From positions 1 to 39,878 of the forward strand of contig JAABTG010000032.1 of assembly GCA_011389995.1 (NCBI GenBank): a stretch of DNA of 39,878 bases, read 5' to 3'. Source of the DNA: Thiotrichales bacterium. GTDB taxonomy: Bacteria; Pseudomonadota; Gammaproteobacteria; JAABTG01. Below are positions 23,927 through 32,707 of the stretch, piece by piece. The notes under the pieces were generated by a model that saw only the letters and a program-made list of their open reading frames with translations, did not search any database and was not told where the DNA came from. The position numbers and the translations under genes are program-made. Positions within the stretch are counted from its first letter, which is position 1; the number at the start of each line of letters is the position of its first letter.

Positions 23927-24208
23927 TCAGCGCCGCGGGCCACCGGAGCGTCCATCGATCTCCAGGGTGCGCACGGTACCGTCGGGGGTGAGGACCCGCA
24001 CCCGGTATTCATCGCCATTGCCACGACGACGTTCGACCCCCAGCACCCGCCCGCCGGTGGCGCGGCGGGCTGCGGCCGCCGCGGCATCCCGGTCCATGGC
24101 CTGCCGGGAACCGTTGCCGCTGCGATGGGGATCGAGGGCAAAGGCGGCGGGAGCCAGCATGACCGTCACCACCAGCGCCGCCAATGCCTTGAGCAGACCG
24201 CGGCGCAG
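23927..24208 (-). CDS. PepSY-domain periplasmic protein
   Basis: A small exported protein. The mature part contains QAMDRDAAAAAARRATGGRVLGVERR, then RVRVLTPDGTVRTLEIDGRSG, a typical PepSY pattern that often follows PhoPQ-like genes. No ATG, GTG or TTG gives a good signal peptide. A CTG at 24208 gives LRRGLLKALAALVVTVMLAPAAFA with two arginines and a lysine before the core, but CTG starts are rare. TTG at 24184 and ATG at 24160 are alternatives that shorten the signal. The gene follows the glycine-zipper gene after four bases. PepSY proteins may inhibit proteases or modulate sensors. Confidence 0.65.
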   Translation of the reverse strand: MRRGLLKALAALVVTVMLAPAAFALDPHRSGNGSRQAMDRDAAAAAARRATGGRVLGVERRRGNGDEYRVRVLTPDGTVRTLEIDGRSGGPRR

Positions 24209-24212
24209 ACGA

Positions 24213-24773
24213 TCAGTAGTCGTAGTCGACAGGCTGCACCGAGATGCGCACACGCACCCGCTCGCCGGGGTCCCGGTCCATGTGACGGACGAATACCTCG
24301 TCGCGGTAGCGATAGGTGACCCGATAGCCGTCGGGCCGCTCCACTTCTCGATAGTCATTTCGGGTCTCGCAATGCACTTCCGTGGTGGTATAGGACTCGC
24401 TCTGGTAGCGCCCGGCACGCTGGGTATCGCGGCCGATGGAGGCACCAAGCACGGTGCCTGCCACGGTCATTACATCACGCCCCGAGCCGGAGCCGAACTG
24501 GTTTCCCACCACGCCGCCGAGGATGCCACCCAGAATCGAGGGTGTATAGGAGTCTCCTCCATGGCGGGCATGCCGGCGATAGCGTGTAACCGGCTCTTCC
24601 CAGCAGTCACGCCGTGGCTCGGACACCCGGACGATGCGGGTGACGGGTTCCACCCGGACCACCTTGGCATAATCATAATATGCCCCGTCGGACCGACTGT
24701 CGTATGCCGCCACCGGGCCGGCCAGGGTCACGCCGAGCGCCAGGGTCAGGATAATCCGAAGTCTGTTTGTCAT
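24213..24773 (-). CDS. Glycine-zipper envelope protein (17 kDa antigen-like)
   Basis: About 186 residues from the ATG at 24773, which has GGGAGAG upstream. Residues 1-22 form a signal peptide ending in AGPVAA. A glycine-zipper 2TM region follows (ILGGILGGVVGNQFGSGSG, then VAGTVLGASIG), with charged Tyr/Arg-rich segments around it. Related proteins of the Rickettsia 17 kDa and SlyB type sit in the outer membrane or periplasm and respond to PhoP in enteric bacteria. Two cysteines, in RRDCWEE and VHCETR, could form a disulfide. No lipobox is seen. It begins the four-gene operon with PepSY, regulator and kinase. Confidence 0.78.
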   Translation of the reverse strand: MTNRLRIILTLALGVTLAGPVAAYDSRSDGAYYDYAKVVRVEPVTRIVRVSEPRRDCWEEPVTRYRRHARHGGDSYTPSILGGILGGVVGNQFGSGSGRDVMTVAGTVLGASIGRDTQRAGRYQSESYTTTEVHCETRNDYREVERPDGYRVTYRYRDEVFVRHMDRDPGERVRVRISVQPVDYDY

Positions 24774-24908
24774 CACTGCTCTCCCGTCGAGTTCATGTTC
24801 AACGACCGCCAGGCGCGGAATGTGCTTCCCGCCTCGTGATGACACCATAAGACAACCAAGCTGAACCCAGGCTGAATGCCGGCCGGCTCGAGCCCGCCCC
24901 TCTGCCAG

Positions 24909-25244
24909 CTAGGTCACGAGTTGGTAGAAGAACGGCCCCCAGGAGAGTATGAGAATGGCGAGGAGCACCAGGTCGTAGCGCATCACCAGGCCATAGGAGA
25001 CCCCGCCCTCGGTGGCTGGCTCCGACATGAACACGCGGGTCATGATGAGATCCAGCATCAGCCCCCACAGCAGGAGGATGGCGAATACCGGCGCGATGTA
25101 TACCGGAATTACATACCATCCGATGGGTTCGTGGCCGGCGAACCATGACAGAGGGGCGATGCACAGGACGACGAGGCCCAGCATGGCGCGCAGAAAACCG
25201 ATACTGCCAAGGAGGCCGCGTTGGGGCAGGGTGGATGTATTCAT
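24909..25244 (-). CDS. Small membrane protein of unknown function
   Basis: A 111-residue protein with about three hydrophobic helices: FLRAMLGLVVLCIAPLSWF (17-35), IGWYVIPVYIAPVFAILLLWGLMLDLIM (41-68) and LVLLAILILSWGPFFYQL (92-109). A polar loop EPATEGGVSYG separates the second and third. It resembles small proteins found in sulfur-oxidising gammaproteobacteria, but I cannot name the family. The ATG at 25244 diverges from the exported protein at 25368, sharing about 120 bases of promoter region. Confidence 0.65.
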   Translation of the reverse strand: MNTSTLPQRGLLGSIGFLRAMLGLVVLCIAPLSWFAGHEPIGWYVIPVYIAPVFAILLLWGLMLDLIMTRVFMSEPATEGGVSYGLVMRYDLVLLAILILSWGPFFYQLVT

Positions 25245-25367
25245 TTATGGATGTTCGCTTGTTGGGCGTAAAATGGATGGAAAGCCCCGTGGCCCAGGCC
25301 GCCGGCAGGCCTGACATGGGGTGACACGGTACTCCCTCACGAAGACATCAACGGCTGCAGTGGACAT

Positions 25368-26198
25368 ATGAAACGGTTTCCAGTTCTTTCATCCATCATG
25401 CTCGTCTCCATCGTCGCCGCACCGGCGGCGGGCGGGGAGGGTTTCTCGTCGCAGCCACCGGCCGTGAGGGACATCTCACCGGTGATGGACGGTGATCCGT
25501 ATTATGAGTGTGCCGGTTACGGCTATCAATTGAGTAAAGGTGCCTGTGCGCCGGGCTGGCCGCACCCCGCCGAAGGCTGGTCGGGCGGCGCCCCCCGCGA
25601 AGAGGGGGGGAGAGAGGCGTCCTGGGCGCCTGAGCAGAGCTATCCGCCATCCTATCCAGGGCGTACCTTCGGGGCACCCGCGGCACCCGCGGCACCCGCA
25701 GGACTGCCGAATGAGCCCAGTCCTTGGCGTGCCGAGGCCGCCTATCCCTGGGGACCGGATTATATGGACTGGGGCCGGGCGAGAATGCTGGACGGCCCGC
25801 GCGTTCCCTGGGAGCAGGCCGCCCCCGGTTGGGGGCGTGCGGGACAGGCCGCAGAAAACCTCCATGACATGTATCCGCCGGGGCCCGCGCCCCGCGGTCG
25901 GGGGCCGGATGCCATAGACTATGGAGGGCCGGGAGACCCGATGCGCCGTCGCACCAGCAACTGGGACCCCTGGCTCCAGGACTCGCCCGCGGACACCGCA
26001 ACCGGGCCACAGAATCCCCGGCCGGTGCCGGAGACCGGGCCGCAGACCCAAGCCGAGCCGGCGTCGGAGTCCGGGGGCTGGGAGCCCATGGGGAATGCCC
26101 CGGCCGATCCCGGGGTGCCGTCCGGCGGGCAGGTCGGTGAAGATACGGCAGGGGACGCCGTGCCGGGGCCGGCGGGCCCATGGGATCCCCCGCGTTGA
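25368..26198 (+). CDS. Exported Trp/Pro/Gly-rich low-complexity protein
   Basis: A 276-residue protein with a signal peptide (about 1-22, MKRFPVLSSIMLVSIVAAPAA). The mature part is rich in Pro, Gly, Ala and Asp with 12 tryptophans, and it is probably disordered. The only cysteines are two near the N-terminus of the mature part, in YYECAGYGYQLSKGACAPGW. Three 9-bp repeats at 25673-25699 encode APAAPAAPA. The composition recalls surface, matrix or sulfur-globule proteins, but it lacks their regular Gly-Tyr repeats, so no function is assigned. A hairpin followed by TTTT is at 26238-26260. The minus-strand frames over it are shadows. Confidence 0.65.
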   Translation: MKRFPVLSSIMLVSIVAAPAAGGEGFSSQPPAVRDISPVMDGDPYYECAGYGYQLSKGACAPGWPHPAEGWSGGAPREEGGREASWAPEQSYPPSYPGRTFGAPAAPAAPAGLPNEPSPWRAEAAYPWGPDYMDWGRARMLDGPRVPWEQAAPGWGRAGQAAENLHDMYPPGPAPRGRGPDAIDYGGPGDPMRRRTSNWDPWLQDSPADTATGPQNPRPVPETGPQTQAEPASESGGWEPMGNAPADPGVPSGGQVGEDTAGDAVPGPAGPWDPPR

Positions 26199-26237
26199 AC
26201 GACCCGTTTGGGGCGCCATGAATCCAGTGCGTATATC

Positions 26238-26260
26238 GCCCCCGTTGCTGCGGGGCTTTT
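26238..26260 (+). terminator. Likely intrinsic terminator after the Trp/Pro-rich protein
   Basis: GCCCC pairs with GGGGC around a short loop, followed by TTTT (26257-26260). It lies 40 bases after the stop and before the convergent ycgL gene. The stem is short. Confidence 0.5.
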
Positions 26261-26271
26261 CATTCCCGGGG

Positions 26272-26550
26272 TCACTCGCCCTCCGCCGCGTAGAAACGTG
26301 GGCGGAGGTTCGGGGGCAGCTGCAGATGGTAGCCCTGGGACCTCAGGTTGTGCATCACCTGGATCACGTCTTCCCGGGCAAGCCGGCGCTCGGCGGACAA
26401 ACACAGTTCCATCACCAACTGCGGCGTCCCCAGGGTGCGCATCAGGTCCTGGGGAACGTCGGCGAAACCGGCCTCCCGTGCCAGGTACAGGTAGACATCG
26501 TCATGGCGGTCAACTTTGTAAATCCAACAGCGCAGGCTGGCGTTTGTCAT
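26272..26550 (-). CDS. ycgL: YcgL domain protein
   Basis: A 92-residue protein matching the YcgL family: CWIYKVDRHDDVYLYLAREAGFADVPQDLMRTLGTPQLVMEL and the C-terminal HLQLPP (75-80). YcgL is a small protein of unknown role, common in gammaproteobacteria and often near rnd. Here rnd is at 32708-33814, about 6 kb away and not adjacent. The ATG at 26550 diverges from rlmKL. A very long open minus frame continues upstream over rlmKL and is a GC artefact. Confidence 0.85.
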   Translation of the reverse strand: MTNASLRCWIYKVDRHDDVYLYLAREAGFADVPQDLMRTLGTPQLVMELCLSAERRLAREDVIQVMHNLRSQGYHLQLPPNLRPRFYAAEGE

Positions 26551-26598
26551 CTGGGCATCTGAAGGTGGTGGTGGGTGCCGCCCGAGTACGGGAATTAT

Positions 26599-28725
26599 AT
26601 GAACGAGTTTAACCTCTTTGCCTCCACACCCAAGGGGGTGGAGCCCGCCTTGATGCGGGAACTGAAGCAGCTGGGGGTCGCCGGGGCCAGGCGGGTCTCC
26701 GCCGGGGCCCTGTTCACGGGGGATCTGACCACCGCCTATGGCGCATGCCTGTGGTCCCGGGTGGCCAGCCGGATCTATCTCAACCTGGCGAGCTTCAGGG
26801 TGCGGGACGCCGATGACATCTATGAGGCGGTGAAGGGGATGCCTTGGCAGGACCATGTGCGCGCCGATGGCACCCTGGCGGTGAGTTTCAAGGGCACGGG
26901 GGCTGGCGTCCGGCATACCCACTTCGGGGCCCAGCGGGTCAAGGATGGCGTGGTGGACCATCTGCGGGAAATGACGGGCAGCCGCCCCACTGTGGATATC
27001 GACTGGCCCGATGTGCAGATCAGCGCGGTACTCAAGGGGGGGCACCTGTCCATCGGCCTCGATCTGGTAGGCCGCCCGCTGCACCGGCGGGGCTACCGGG
27101 AACACCAGGTGCCCGCCCCCCTCAAGGAGAATCTGGCCGCTGCCCTGCTGCTGCTGGCGGACTGGCCGCGTCTGGCGCGGGAAGGGCTGCCCCTGGCCGA
27201 TCCCATGTGCGGCTCCGGCACCCTCCTCATCGAGGGTGCCATGATGGCGGCGGACGTGGCGCCCGGCCTGGGACGGGAGCGCTTCGGCTTCGAGGGCTGG
27301 CTGGGACACGACCCGGAGATTTGGTCGCGACTGCGGGCCGAGGCCAGGGACCGACGCGCCGCGGGGGCCGGGAGCCTTCCCGGCATCCATGGCGGGGACG
27401 TCGATGCCGCGGCGGTGACGGCGACCCGGCGCAATGCCCTCGGCGCCGGCTTCCGCGACGGTATCACCGTCGCCCACGTGGCCTTGACAGACTTCGCCCC
27501 CTCCTGCGCCGCCCCTGGCCTGCTGGTGACCAACCCCCCCTATGGTCATCGCCTCCAGGGGGGAGATGCACGCGCCATTTATGGCGAACTGGAACGCCGC
27601 CTGGATCAGGGCTTCGCCGACTGGCAGGTGGCGGTGCTGTTCCCCGAAGAGGTGCCGGCCACCCTCGAACTCGGGCGTCGTTGCCGTGTCTGGCCGCTGT
27701 ACAACGGCGCCCTGCCTTGCCGGCTGCGCAGTTGCGGCCCCGTCACCGCCGCCCCGCCCGAGGCCCTGGGGGAGGGCGCCACCATGTTCGCCAACCGGCT
27801 GCGCAAGAATGCCCGCCATCTCGCGAAATGGGCGGCCCGCAACGACGTCCACTGCTACCGCGTCTACGACAGCGACCTCCCGGAATACGCCTTCGCGGTG
27901 GATATCTACGGGGGCCGGGAGCGGTGGGCCCACGTCCAGGAGTATCTGCCGCCGCAGGAGGTGGACGCGGCCCAGGCCCGGCGCCGCCGGCGGGAGGCGG
28001 GGCAGGTCGTCGCCGAAGTGCTGGGGTTGCCCCGGGATCACGTCTTCTTCAAATTCCGCGAGCGCCAGAAGGGTCGGGACCAATACACCCGTCTGGACCG
28101 TCAGGAGCAGCTCCATGAGGTGTGGGAGGGCGGGTATCGTTTCCTGGTGAACTTCACCGACTACCTGGATACCGGGTTGTTCCTCGACCATCGACTGGTG
28201 CGCGCCCGAGTGGGTGAACTGGCGGCGGGCCGGCGTTTTCTCAACCTGTTCGCCTACACCGGCTCGGCCACCGTCTACGCCGCGGGCAACGGGGCGCGCG
28301 AGACCACCAGCGTGGACCTGTCCGCGCGCTATCTGGAGTGGGCGCGCCGTAACATGGAGCTGAATGGGTTCTGGGAACCCCGCCACCGCTTCGTGGCGGC
28401 CGATTGCGTGGCGTGGCTGGCTGCGGCCCGGGGGCAGGAGGCACCTTACGACGTCATCTACGTCGACCCACCCACCTTCTCCAACTCAAAGCGCATGGAG
28501 GGCCATTGGGATGTGCAGCGGGATCACGAGGAGTTGCTGCGCCACGCCGCCGCACTGCTCGCCCCCGGGGGGGTGCTCGTGTTCAGCACCAACGCGCGGC
28601 GTTTCCGTTTGAGTCCTTCCCTGACCCGGGATATGGTCTGCCGGGAATTCACCAAGGCCAGCCTGCCGGAGGACTTCAAACGTCGCCCCCGGATCCACCA
28701 GTGCTGGGAAATGAGGATCAAGTGA
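26599..28725 (+). CDS. rlmKL: Bifunctional 23S rRNA methyltransferase RlmKL
   Basis: A 708-residue protein, equal in layout to E. coli RlmKL (702). Order: ferredoxin-like and THUMP domains (1-165), the RlmL methyltransferase with DPMCGSGT (201-208) and NPPYG (312-316), and the RlmK methyltransferase with RFLNLFAYTGSATVYAA and YVDPPTFSNSKRM. It methylates G2445 (m2G) and G2069 (m7G) of 23S rRNA with SAM. The ATG at 26599 (MNEFNLFASTPKGVE) is chosen because it matches the family N-terminus, and a GTG at 26575 would add eight residues. Its stop overlaps the start of a 62-residue membrane protein (TGATG). Confidence 0.93.
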   Translation: MNEFNLFASTPKGVEPALMRELKQLGVAGARRVSAGALFTGDLTTAYGACLWSRVASRIYLNLASFRVRDADDIYEAVKGMPWQDHVRADGTLAVSFKGTGAGVRHTHFGAQRVKDGVVDHLREMTGSRPTVDIDWPDVQISAVLKGGHLSIGLDLVGRPLHRRGYREHQVPAPLKENLAAALLLLADWPRLAREGLPLADPMCGSGTLLIEGAMMAADVAPGLGRERFGFEGWLGHDPEIWSRLRAEARDRRAAGAGSLPGIHGGDVDAAAVTATRRNALGAGFRDGITVAHVALTDFAPSCAAPGLLVTNPPYGHRLQGGDARAIYGELERRLDQGFADWQVAVLFPEEVPATLELGRRCRVWPLYNGALPCRLRSCGPVTAAPPEALGEGATMFANRLRKNARHLAKWAARNDVHCYRVYDSDLPEYAFAVDIYGGRERWAHVQEYLPPQEVDAAQARRRRREAGQVVAEVLGLPRDHVFFKFRERQKGRDQYTRLDRQEQLHEVWEGGYRFLVNFTDYLDTGLFLDHRLVRARVGELAAGRRFLNLFAYTGSATVYAAGNGARETTSVDLSARYLEWARRNMELNGFWEPRHRFVAADCVAWLAAARGQEAPYDVIYVDPPTFSNSKRMEGHWDVQRDHEELLRHAAALLAPGGVLVFSTNARRFRLSPSLTRDMVCREFTKASLPEDFKRRPRIHQCWEMRIK

Positions 28726-28913
28726 TGGAAATGGGAATCTTCGGACAATTGATGTGGGGGGCCGTGGCCATCCTGGCCCTCTTTCTGTTCATGCCGGGTA
28801 TCAAGGCCGCGATGCAGAAATCCCGCGAGGCCGAGAACAAGGACTGGGCCGGGGCCTTGATCCCCATCGCCCTGGTGGCCGCCTTCGTGGCGTTCCTCAT
28901 CATGGCCGTGTAA
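28725..28913 (+). CDS. Two-helix small membrane protein coupled to rlmKL
   Basis: A 62-residue protein whose ATG (28725) shares a base with the rlmKL stop (TGATG), so translation is coupled. It has a helix at about 7-24 (GQLMWGAVAILALFLFMP), a charged loop with KSREAENKDW, and a second helix at 43-61. No known domain. The kinase gene begins seven bases after its stop. It could be a small regulatory membrane protein, but there is nothing to prove that. Confidence 0.6.
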   Translation: MEMGIFGQLMWGAVAILALFLFMPGIKAAMQKSREAENKDWAGALIPIALVAAFVAFLIMAV

Positions 28914-28920
28914 TGCCCCG

Positions 28921-31203
28921 GTGCGCCTCAGAACCCAGATACTCATGGTCCTGTTGCTCTTCGGCATGGCGCCCCTGCTGGTGGCGGTGGCCATCAACGT
29001 GCCGTTCATCTTCGAAAAGCTCGAGGGGTTCTATCATCGCGCCCACCTGCTGAACCTGCGGGCGGACTTCCGCGACCTCGATCAGCACCTGGCGAGCCGC
29101 CACGAGACGGTGCGCCTGCTGGCCAAGCTGGCCACCACCCGCAGCCTGGTAAAGGCGACCGAGGATGCGGAGCCCGTAGTGGGCGCCGACGGGCACTGGC
29201 TGGACGCCATCCTGCGGGACCAGGTGGATATCATCAGCGTGATGTTCATGGACCGCTTCGGCGAGCCGGTGGCCTCCTTCGAACGGGATTTCTTCAGCCG
29301 CGAGTTGGAGCGCAGGGAACGCCTCGATATGCAGCCCCTGGAGAAGCAGGTATCCACCGCCCTGACCCTGGGTCCCGGGGGGGTGGCCACCGGCCCGGTG
29401 CGTATCAACCCGGATGCGGATATCGGCCGGCCCTCCCGCTATCTCGTCCTGCAGCTGGTGAGCCCCGTGTTCGATGGCAAGTCGCCGGCGCCGGGGGACG
29501 CCGTGGGTGCGGTGATGGTGAGCCTCGACATCGGCGGCCTGGCCCGGGCCTATCGCAACACCTATTGGGCCCAGGCCGACGGTCGCTACATCGGCCGCGA
29601 GGGGTCCGCCTTCGAGGATTTCCCGGGTCTGCGGGAAATCTTCTCCGAGGGCGATCTCAGCCTGTGGAAGGGCCGGCGGGGCAAGCAGATCATCTGGGTG
29701 CCGTTGCTGGCCACCGAGCAGGACGGCCCCCTGTGGGCCGGGCGCGAGGTGGATCCGTCGCCCATCTACCGCATCATGAGTGAGCTGCGCTGGCGCATCG
29801 GAGTGGTGGTGCTCGTGCTCATCGTGATGGTGTTGATCATCGCCCATTGGCTGGCAGGGCGCATGGAGCATTTCCGCGAGCGTCTGACCCAGGGGCTGGG
29901 GCAGATCCTCGCTCAGGAACAGGGCGTCGTCTTCGACTGGCAAAGGCCGAGAGAGATGAGGGAGCTGGCGGACAAACTGAACCGCCTGTCGGAGGGGCAC
30001 GTGCAGAACATCTCCGCCCTGCGCCAGCATGCCAAGGAGCTGGAGGCCCTCAACACCCACAAGTCGGAGTTTCTGGCCAACGTCAGCCATGAATTGCGTA
30101 CGCCCCTGAATTCCATTCTGCTGCTGTCCAAGCTGCTGGCCAACACCGACGACGGCGAGTTTTCCGCGGCCCATCGCAAGCAGGCCAGGGTCATCAACTC
30201 CGCGGGTACGGATCTGCGCAACCTCATCGACGATATTCTCGACCTCAGTCGCATCGAGGCGCGCCAGACGGTGTTGCAGCTATCCGACGTCAATCTGCCC
30301 GCGTTGCTGAAGGAACTCATGGAGCTGGTCCACGCCCAGGCCGAACAGAAGGGCCTGACTATCTCCCTGAAGGTGGAGGAGGGGGCGCCCCACCATATCG
30401 TCAGCGACATGGAGATGGTGCGGCGTATCATCAAGAACTTTCTGGCCAATGCCATCAAATTCACCCACAGCGGCGGCGTGGAACTGATATTGACGACCAA
30501 CGAGAACGGTGACCGCGACCAGCGGCCGCTCCGAATTGGCGTGCGTGACACCGGCATCGGCATCCCCGCGCACAAGCACGGCGTCATTTTCGAGGCCTTC
30601 AAGCAGGCCGATGGTTCCACCAGCCGCCGCTATGGCGGTACCGGCCTGGGGCTGACCATCAGCAATGAGCTGGCCGGCCTTCTCGGTGGTCGCATCGCCC
30701 TCGAGAGTGCGGCCGGCGAGGGCGCCGAATTCAGTCTGATCCTGCCCCTGGAACTCGAACCCGGGGACGAGGTTCAGGTGGAGCGTGTGGTCACCATGGA
30801 TAATGAGCCTGAAGGGGAGTCCCCCCTGCGGGCGGATTTCTCGGGCCGCCGGGTATTGCTGGCGGATCACGAGGTGCCGACCCTCCTCGCCCTGACCCCG
30901 CTGTTGGAATCCTGGAACGTTGACGTCACGGCCGCAGGCAGCGAGGAGGAACTGCTGGAGGAGTTGGACGAAGCCACACGCTTCGATCTGATGATCATCA
31001 ATCCCCGCATGCTGAAGGGGGGGCGGGACAGGCTGCGTGCCCTGCTCAAGGAGGGTGTGTTGCCCGCCGGCACCGGGGTGCTGGTGGTGGGGGATGCGCC
31101 GGGAGAGGCCGTGGAAGGGGAGCGGGGACGGCTGATGGAGTTCACCGGTCATCCCGTGGATCCCGTCCGGCTGGAGGAACTGCTGCGGGAATGCTGGGCA
31201 TGA
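28921..31203 (+). CDS. Hybrid sensor histidine kinase with a degenerate receiver
   Basis: A 760-residue kinase from the GTG at 28921. It has a first helix (8-28), a periplasmic dCache-like sensor (about 30-290), a second helix (293-312) and a linker. The HisKA domain has H390 in [13 protein letters not shown], and the HATPase domain has [13 protein letters not shown] and [10 protein letters not shown]. The C-terminal receiver-like domain (about 640-758) keeps an acidic residue at 649 but has Asn694 where the phosphoacceptor Asp should be ([10 protein letters not shown]) and His744 in place of the conserved Lys. It cannot act as an ordinary phosphorelay receiver. The next gene encodes a normal receiver fused to PAS, which may be the true partner. 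Confidence 0.88.
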   Translation: MRLRTQILMVLLLFGMAPLLVAVAINVPFIFEKLEGFYHRAHLLNLRADFRDLDQHLASRHETVRLLAKLATTRSLVKATEDAEPVVGADGHWLDAILRDQVDIISVMFMDRFGEPVASFERDFFSRELERRERLDMQPLEKQVSTALTLGPGGVATGPVRINPDADIGRPSRYLVLQLVSPVFDGKSPAPGDAVGAVMVSLDIGGLARAYRNTYWAQADGRYIGREGSAFEDFPGLREIFSEGDLSLWKGRRGKQIIWVPLLATEQDGPLWAGREVDPSPIYRIMSELRWRIGVVVLVLIVMVLIIAHWLAGRMEHFRERLTQGLGQILAQEQGVVFDWQRPREMRELADKLNRLSEGHVQNISALRQHAKELEALNTHKSEFLANVSHELRTPLNSILLLSKLLANTDDGEFSAAHRKQARVINSAGTDLRNLIDDILDLSRIEARQTVLQLSDVNLPALLKELMELVHAQAEQKGLTISLKVEEGAPHHIVSDMEMVRRIIKNFLANAIKFTHSGGVELILTTNENGDRDQRPLRIGVRDTGIGIPAHKHGVIFEAFKQADGSTSRRYGGTGLGLTISNELAGLLGGRIALESAAGEGAEFSLILPLELEPGDEVQVERVVTMDNEPEGESPLRADFSGRRVLLADHEVPTLLALTPLLESWNVDVTAAGSEEELLEELDEATRFDLMIINPRMLKGGRDRLRALLKEGVLPAGTGVLVVGDAPGEAVEGERGRLMEFTGHPVDPVRLEELLRECWA

Positions 31204-31351
31204 TGTTGTGCTCCCCATGGCGGCGAAGGTCCTATAATGACGGGGATAGATATCCTGCGCAGGGGTGGTGCCGACCGGCGGCATGGCCTCGACATGGACC
31301 ATGGGGCGCGGCGACCGGCCGTGGCCGACGACGGTTAATTGGGATGGAGTG

Positions 31352-32200
31352 ATGACCTTGTATGCCGGCTTCAAGCTGCTGATTGTCGATGACAACGAGA
31401 ACAACCTCTTCACCCTGAGGACCCTCATCGAGCAAAACATGGATGTGGCCATCCGCCAGGCCCTGTCGGGGAAGGAGGCCCTCGAGATCACCATGGGCGA
31501 GTGCGATATCGATCTCATCATTCTCGATGTGCAGATGCCGGAGATGGATGGTTTTCAGACGGCCAACATGCTCAAGAAGCGGAAGAAGACCCGCGATATC
31601 CCCATCATATTCCTCACCGCCGCCTATAAGACCGACGAATTCCAACAGAAAGGCTACGCTATCGGCGCGGTGGACTATCTGCTCAAGCCCATCGACGACA
31701 ATCTCCTCATCAACAAGATCAGTGCCTACTTCAGGCTCATCCAGAAGGAGCGTGAACTCAACCAGGTCCTGGAGCAGAAGGTGGCGGAACGTACGGCCGA
31801 GTTGGAACAGGCCCGCCAGTATATGGAGAACATCTTCAAGACCATGGGGGAGGCCCTGCTGGTGCTGGCGCCCGACGGCACCATCCGTCGCGTCAACCCG
31901 GCGGCCAGTCGCATGCTGGGATACAGCGAGACCGAACTCGAGGGCATGAGTATCGGGGATGTCTTCGAGGAGGAAGGGGAAGAACAGGCACGAGCCTTCA
32001 TGGGCACGTGGCTGGAGGCACTGATCCGGGTGGGTACCATCCAGAATATCGAGGCCCGCTTCATCGCCCGCGACGAGCGGCGGGTGCCCATCCTGTTCTC
32101 CCGCACGGCCATGACGGACAGCGAAGAGAAGGTGACCGACATCATCTGTATCGCAAAAGACATGAGCGGCTACGTGCGGGTGGACGAGGAGCCGGAGTAA
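31352..32200 (+). CDS. Receiver-coiled coil-PAS protein
   Basis: About 282 residues from the ATG at 31352. The receiver (about 8-125) has D13-D14, phosphoacceptor D59 (IILDVQMPEMDG) and K112 (LLKPID). A coiled coil (about 125-160, LNQVLEQKVAERTAELEQA) leads to a PAS domain (about 165-275) with GEALLVLAPDGTIRRVNPAASRMLG. There is no DNA-binding or enzymatic output, so it may be an intermediate or sensor that relays signals from the upstream hybrid kinase. The ORF opens upstream to 31265, but that part is Arg/Trp-rich and unlikely. Confidence 0.82.
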   Translation: MTLYAGFKLLIVDDNENNLFTLRTLIEQNMDVAIRQALSGKEALEITMGECDIDLIILDVQMPEMDGFQTANMLKKRKKTRDIPIIFLTAAYKTDEFQQKGYAIGAVDYLLKPIDDNLLINKISAYFRLIQKERELNQVLEQKVAERTAELEQARQYMENIFKTMGEALLVLAPDGTIRRVNPAASRMLGYSETELEGMSIGDVFEEEGEEQARAFMGTWLEALIRVGTIQNIEARFIARDERRVPILFSRTAMTDSEEKVTDIICIAKDMSGYVRVDEEPE

Positions 32201-32307
32201 GATGGTTCAGGCCGCAGCACGTTGTAGATTCGGGCCGTGCCCCAATCATCCGCGCCATTGACCGGGGCGGTGGCACAGCGGGCCCTATGCAAGCTTTGGA
32301 GTATTCG

Positions 32308-32643
32308 ATGGCAGACGACAACACGCCCCAATCAGGGTCCCCGGCAGAGGATGCGGTTCTCACGGCCAATGCCCTGAAGGCCATGGCGCACCCGTTGCGC
32401 TGGCGCATCATCTGCACCCTCGGGGATACGGAACTGTCAGTGGGGGAGATCGTCGAGAAGATTGGCACCTCCCAAAGCAACATCTCCCAGCACCTCGAAC
32501 AGTTGCGGGACAAGAACATCGTCACCTCCAGGAAGGAGGCCAACCGGGTCTACTACCGCATCCGCAACGATCAGTTGCTGCTGCTCATCGGCAATATGCG
32601 CCAGGTGCTGTGCCACGCCAACCTGGACGAGAACATGCGCTGA
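32308..32643 (+). CDS. ArsR-family regulator, candidate persulfide sensor of the SqrR/BigR type
   Basis: A 111-residue winged-helix repressor from the ATG at 32308, behind TTGGAG. The helix-turn-helix is in SVGEIVEKIGTSQSNISQHLEQL, followed by the wing with EANRVYYRI. It has cysteines C36 (RWRIICTLGD) and C102 (RQVLCHANL). In the persulfide sensor SqrR the pair is C41 and C107, so the spacing of 66 is the same and the flanking positions correspond. No metal-binding CXC of ArsR is present. The start at 32287 would add seven residues. The gene follows the receiver-PAS gene. Its target could be genes of sulfide oxidation, but none is in the window. Confidence 0.82.
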   Translation: MADDNTPQSGSPAEDAVLTANALKAMAHPLRWRIICTLGDTELSVGEIVEKIGTSQSNISQHLEQLRDKNIVTSRKEANRVYYRIRNDQLLLLIGNMRQVLCHANLDENMR

Positions 32644-32707
32644 GGGCGTTGCGCCCCGCCTTCCACGCCTCATCCGCCTCCCCGGGCAGGGATGCCGCGG
32701 GCATTCT

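Noticed and set aside
26272..28386. A 704-codon open frame on the minus strand over rlmKL
   Set aside because: Only its last 92 codons (ycgL) have family features. The rest is antisense to conserved rlmKL motifs and is open because of the high GC content.
31265..31351. Earlier start for the receiver-PAS protein
   Set aside because: The additional residues are Trp/Arg-rich with no relation to receiver domains, and an ATG with a purine-rich leader lies directly before the receiver.
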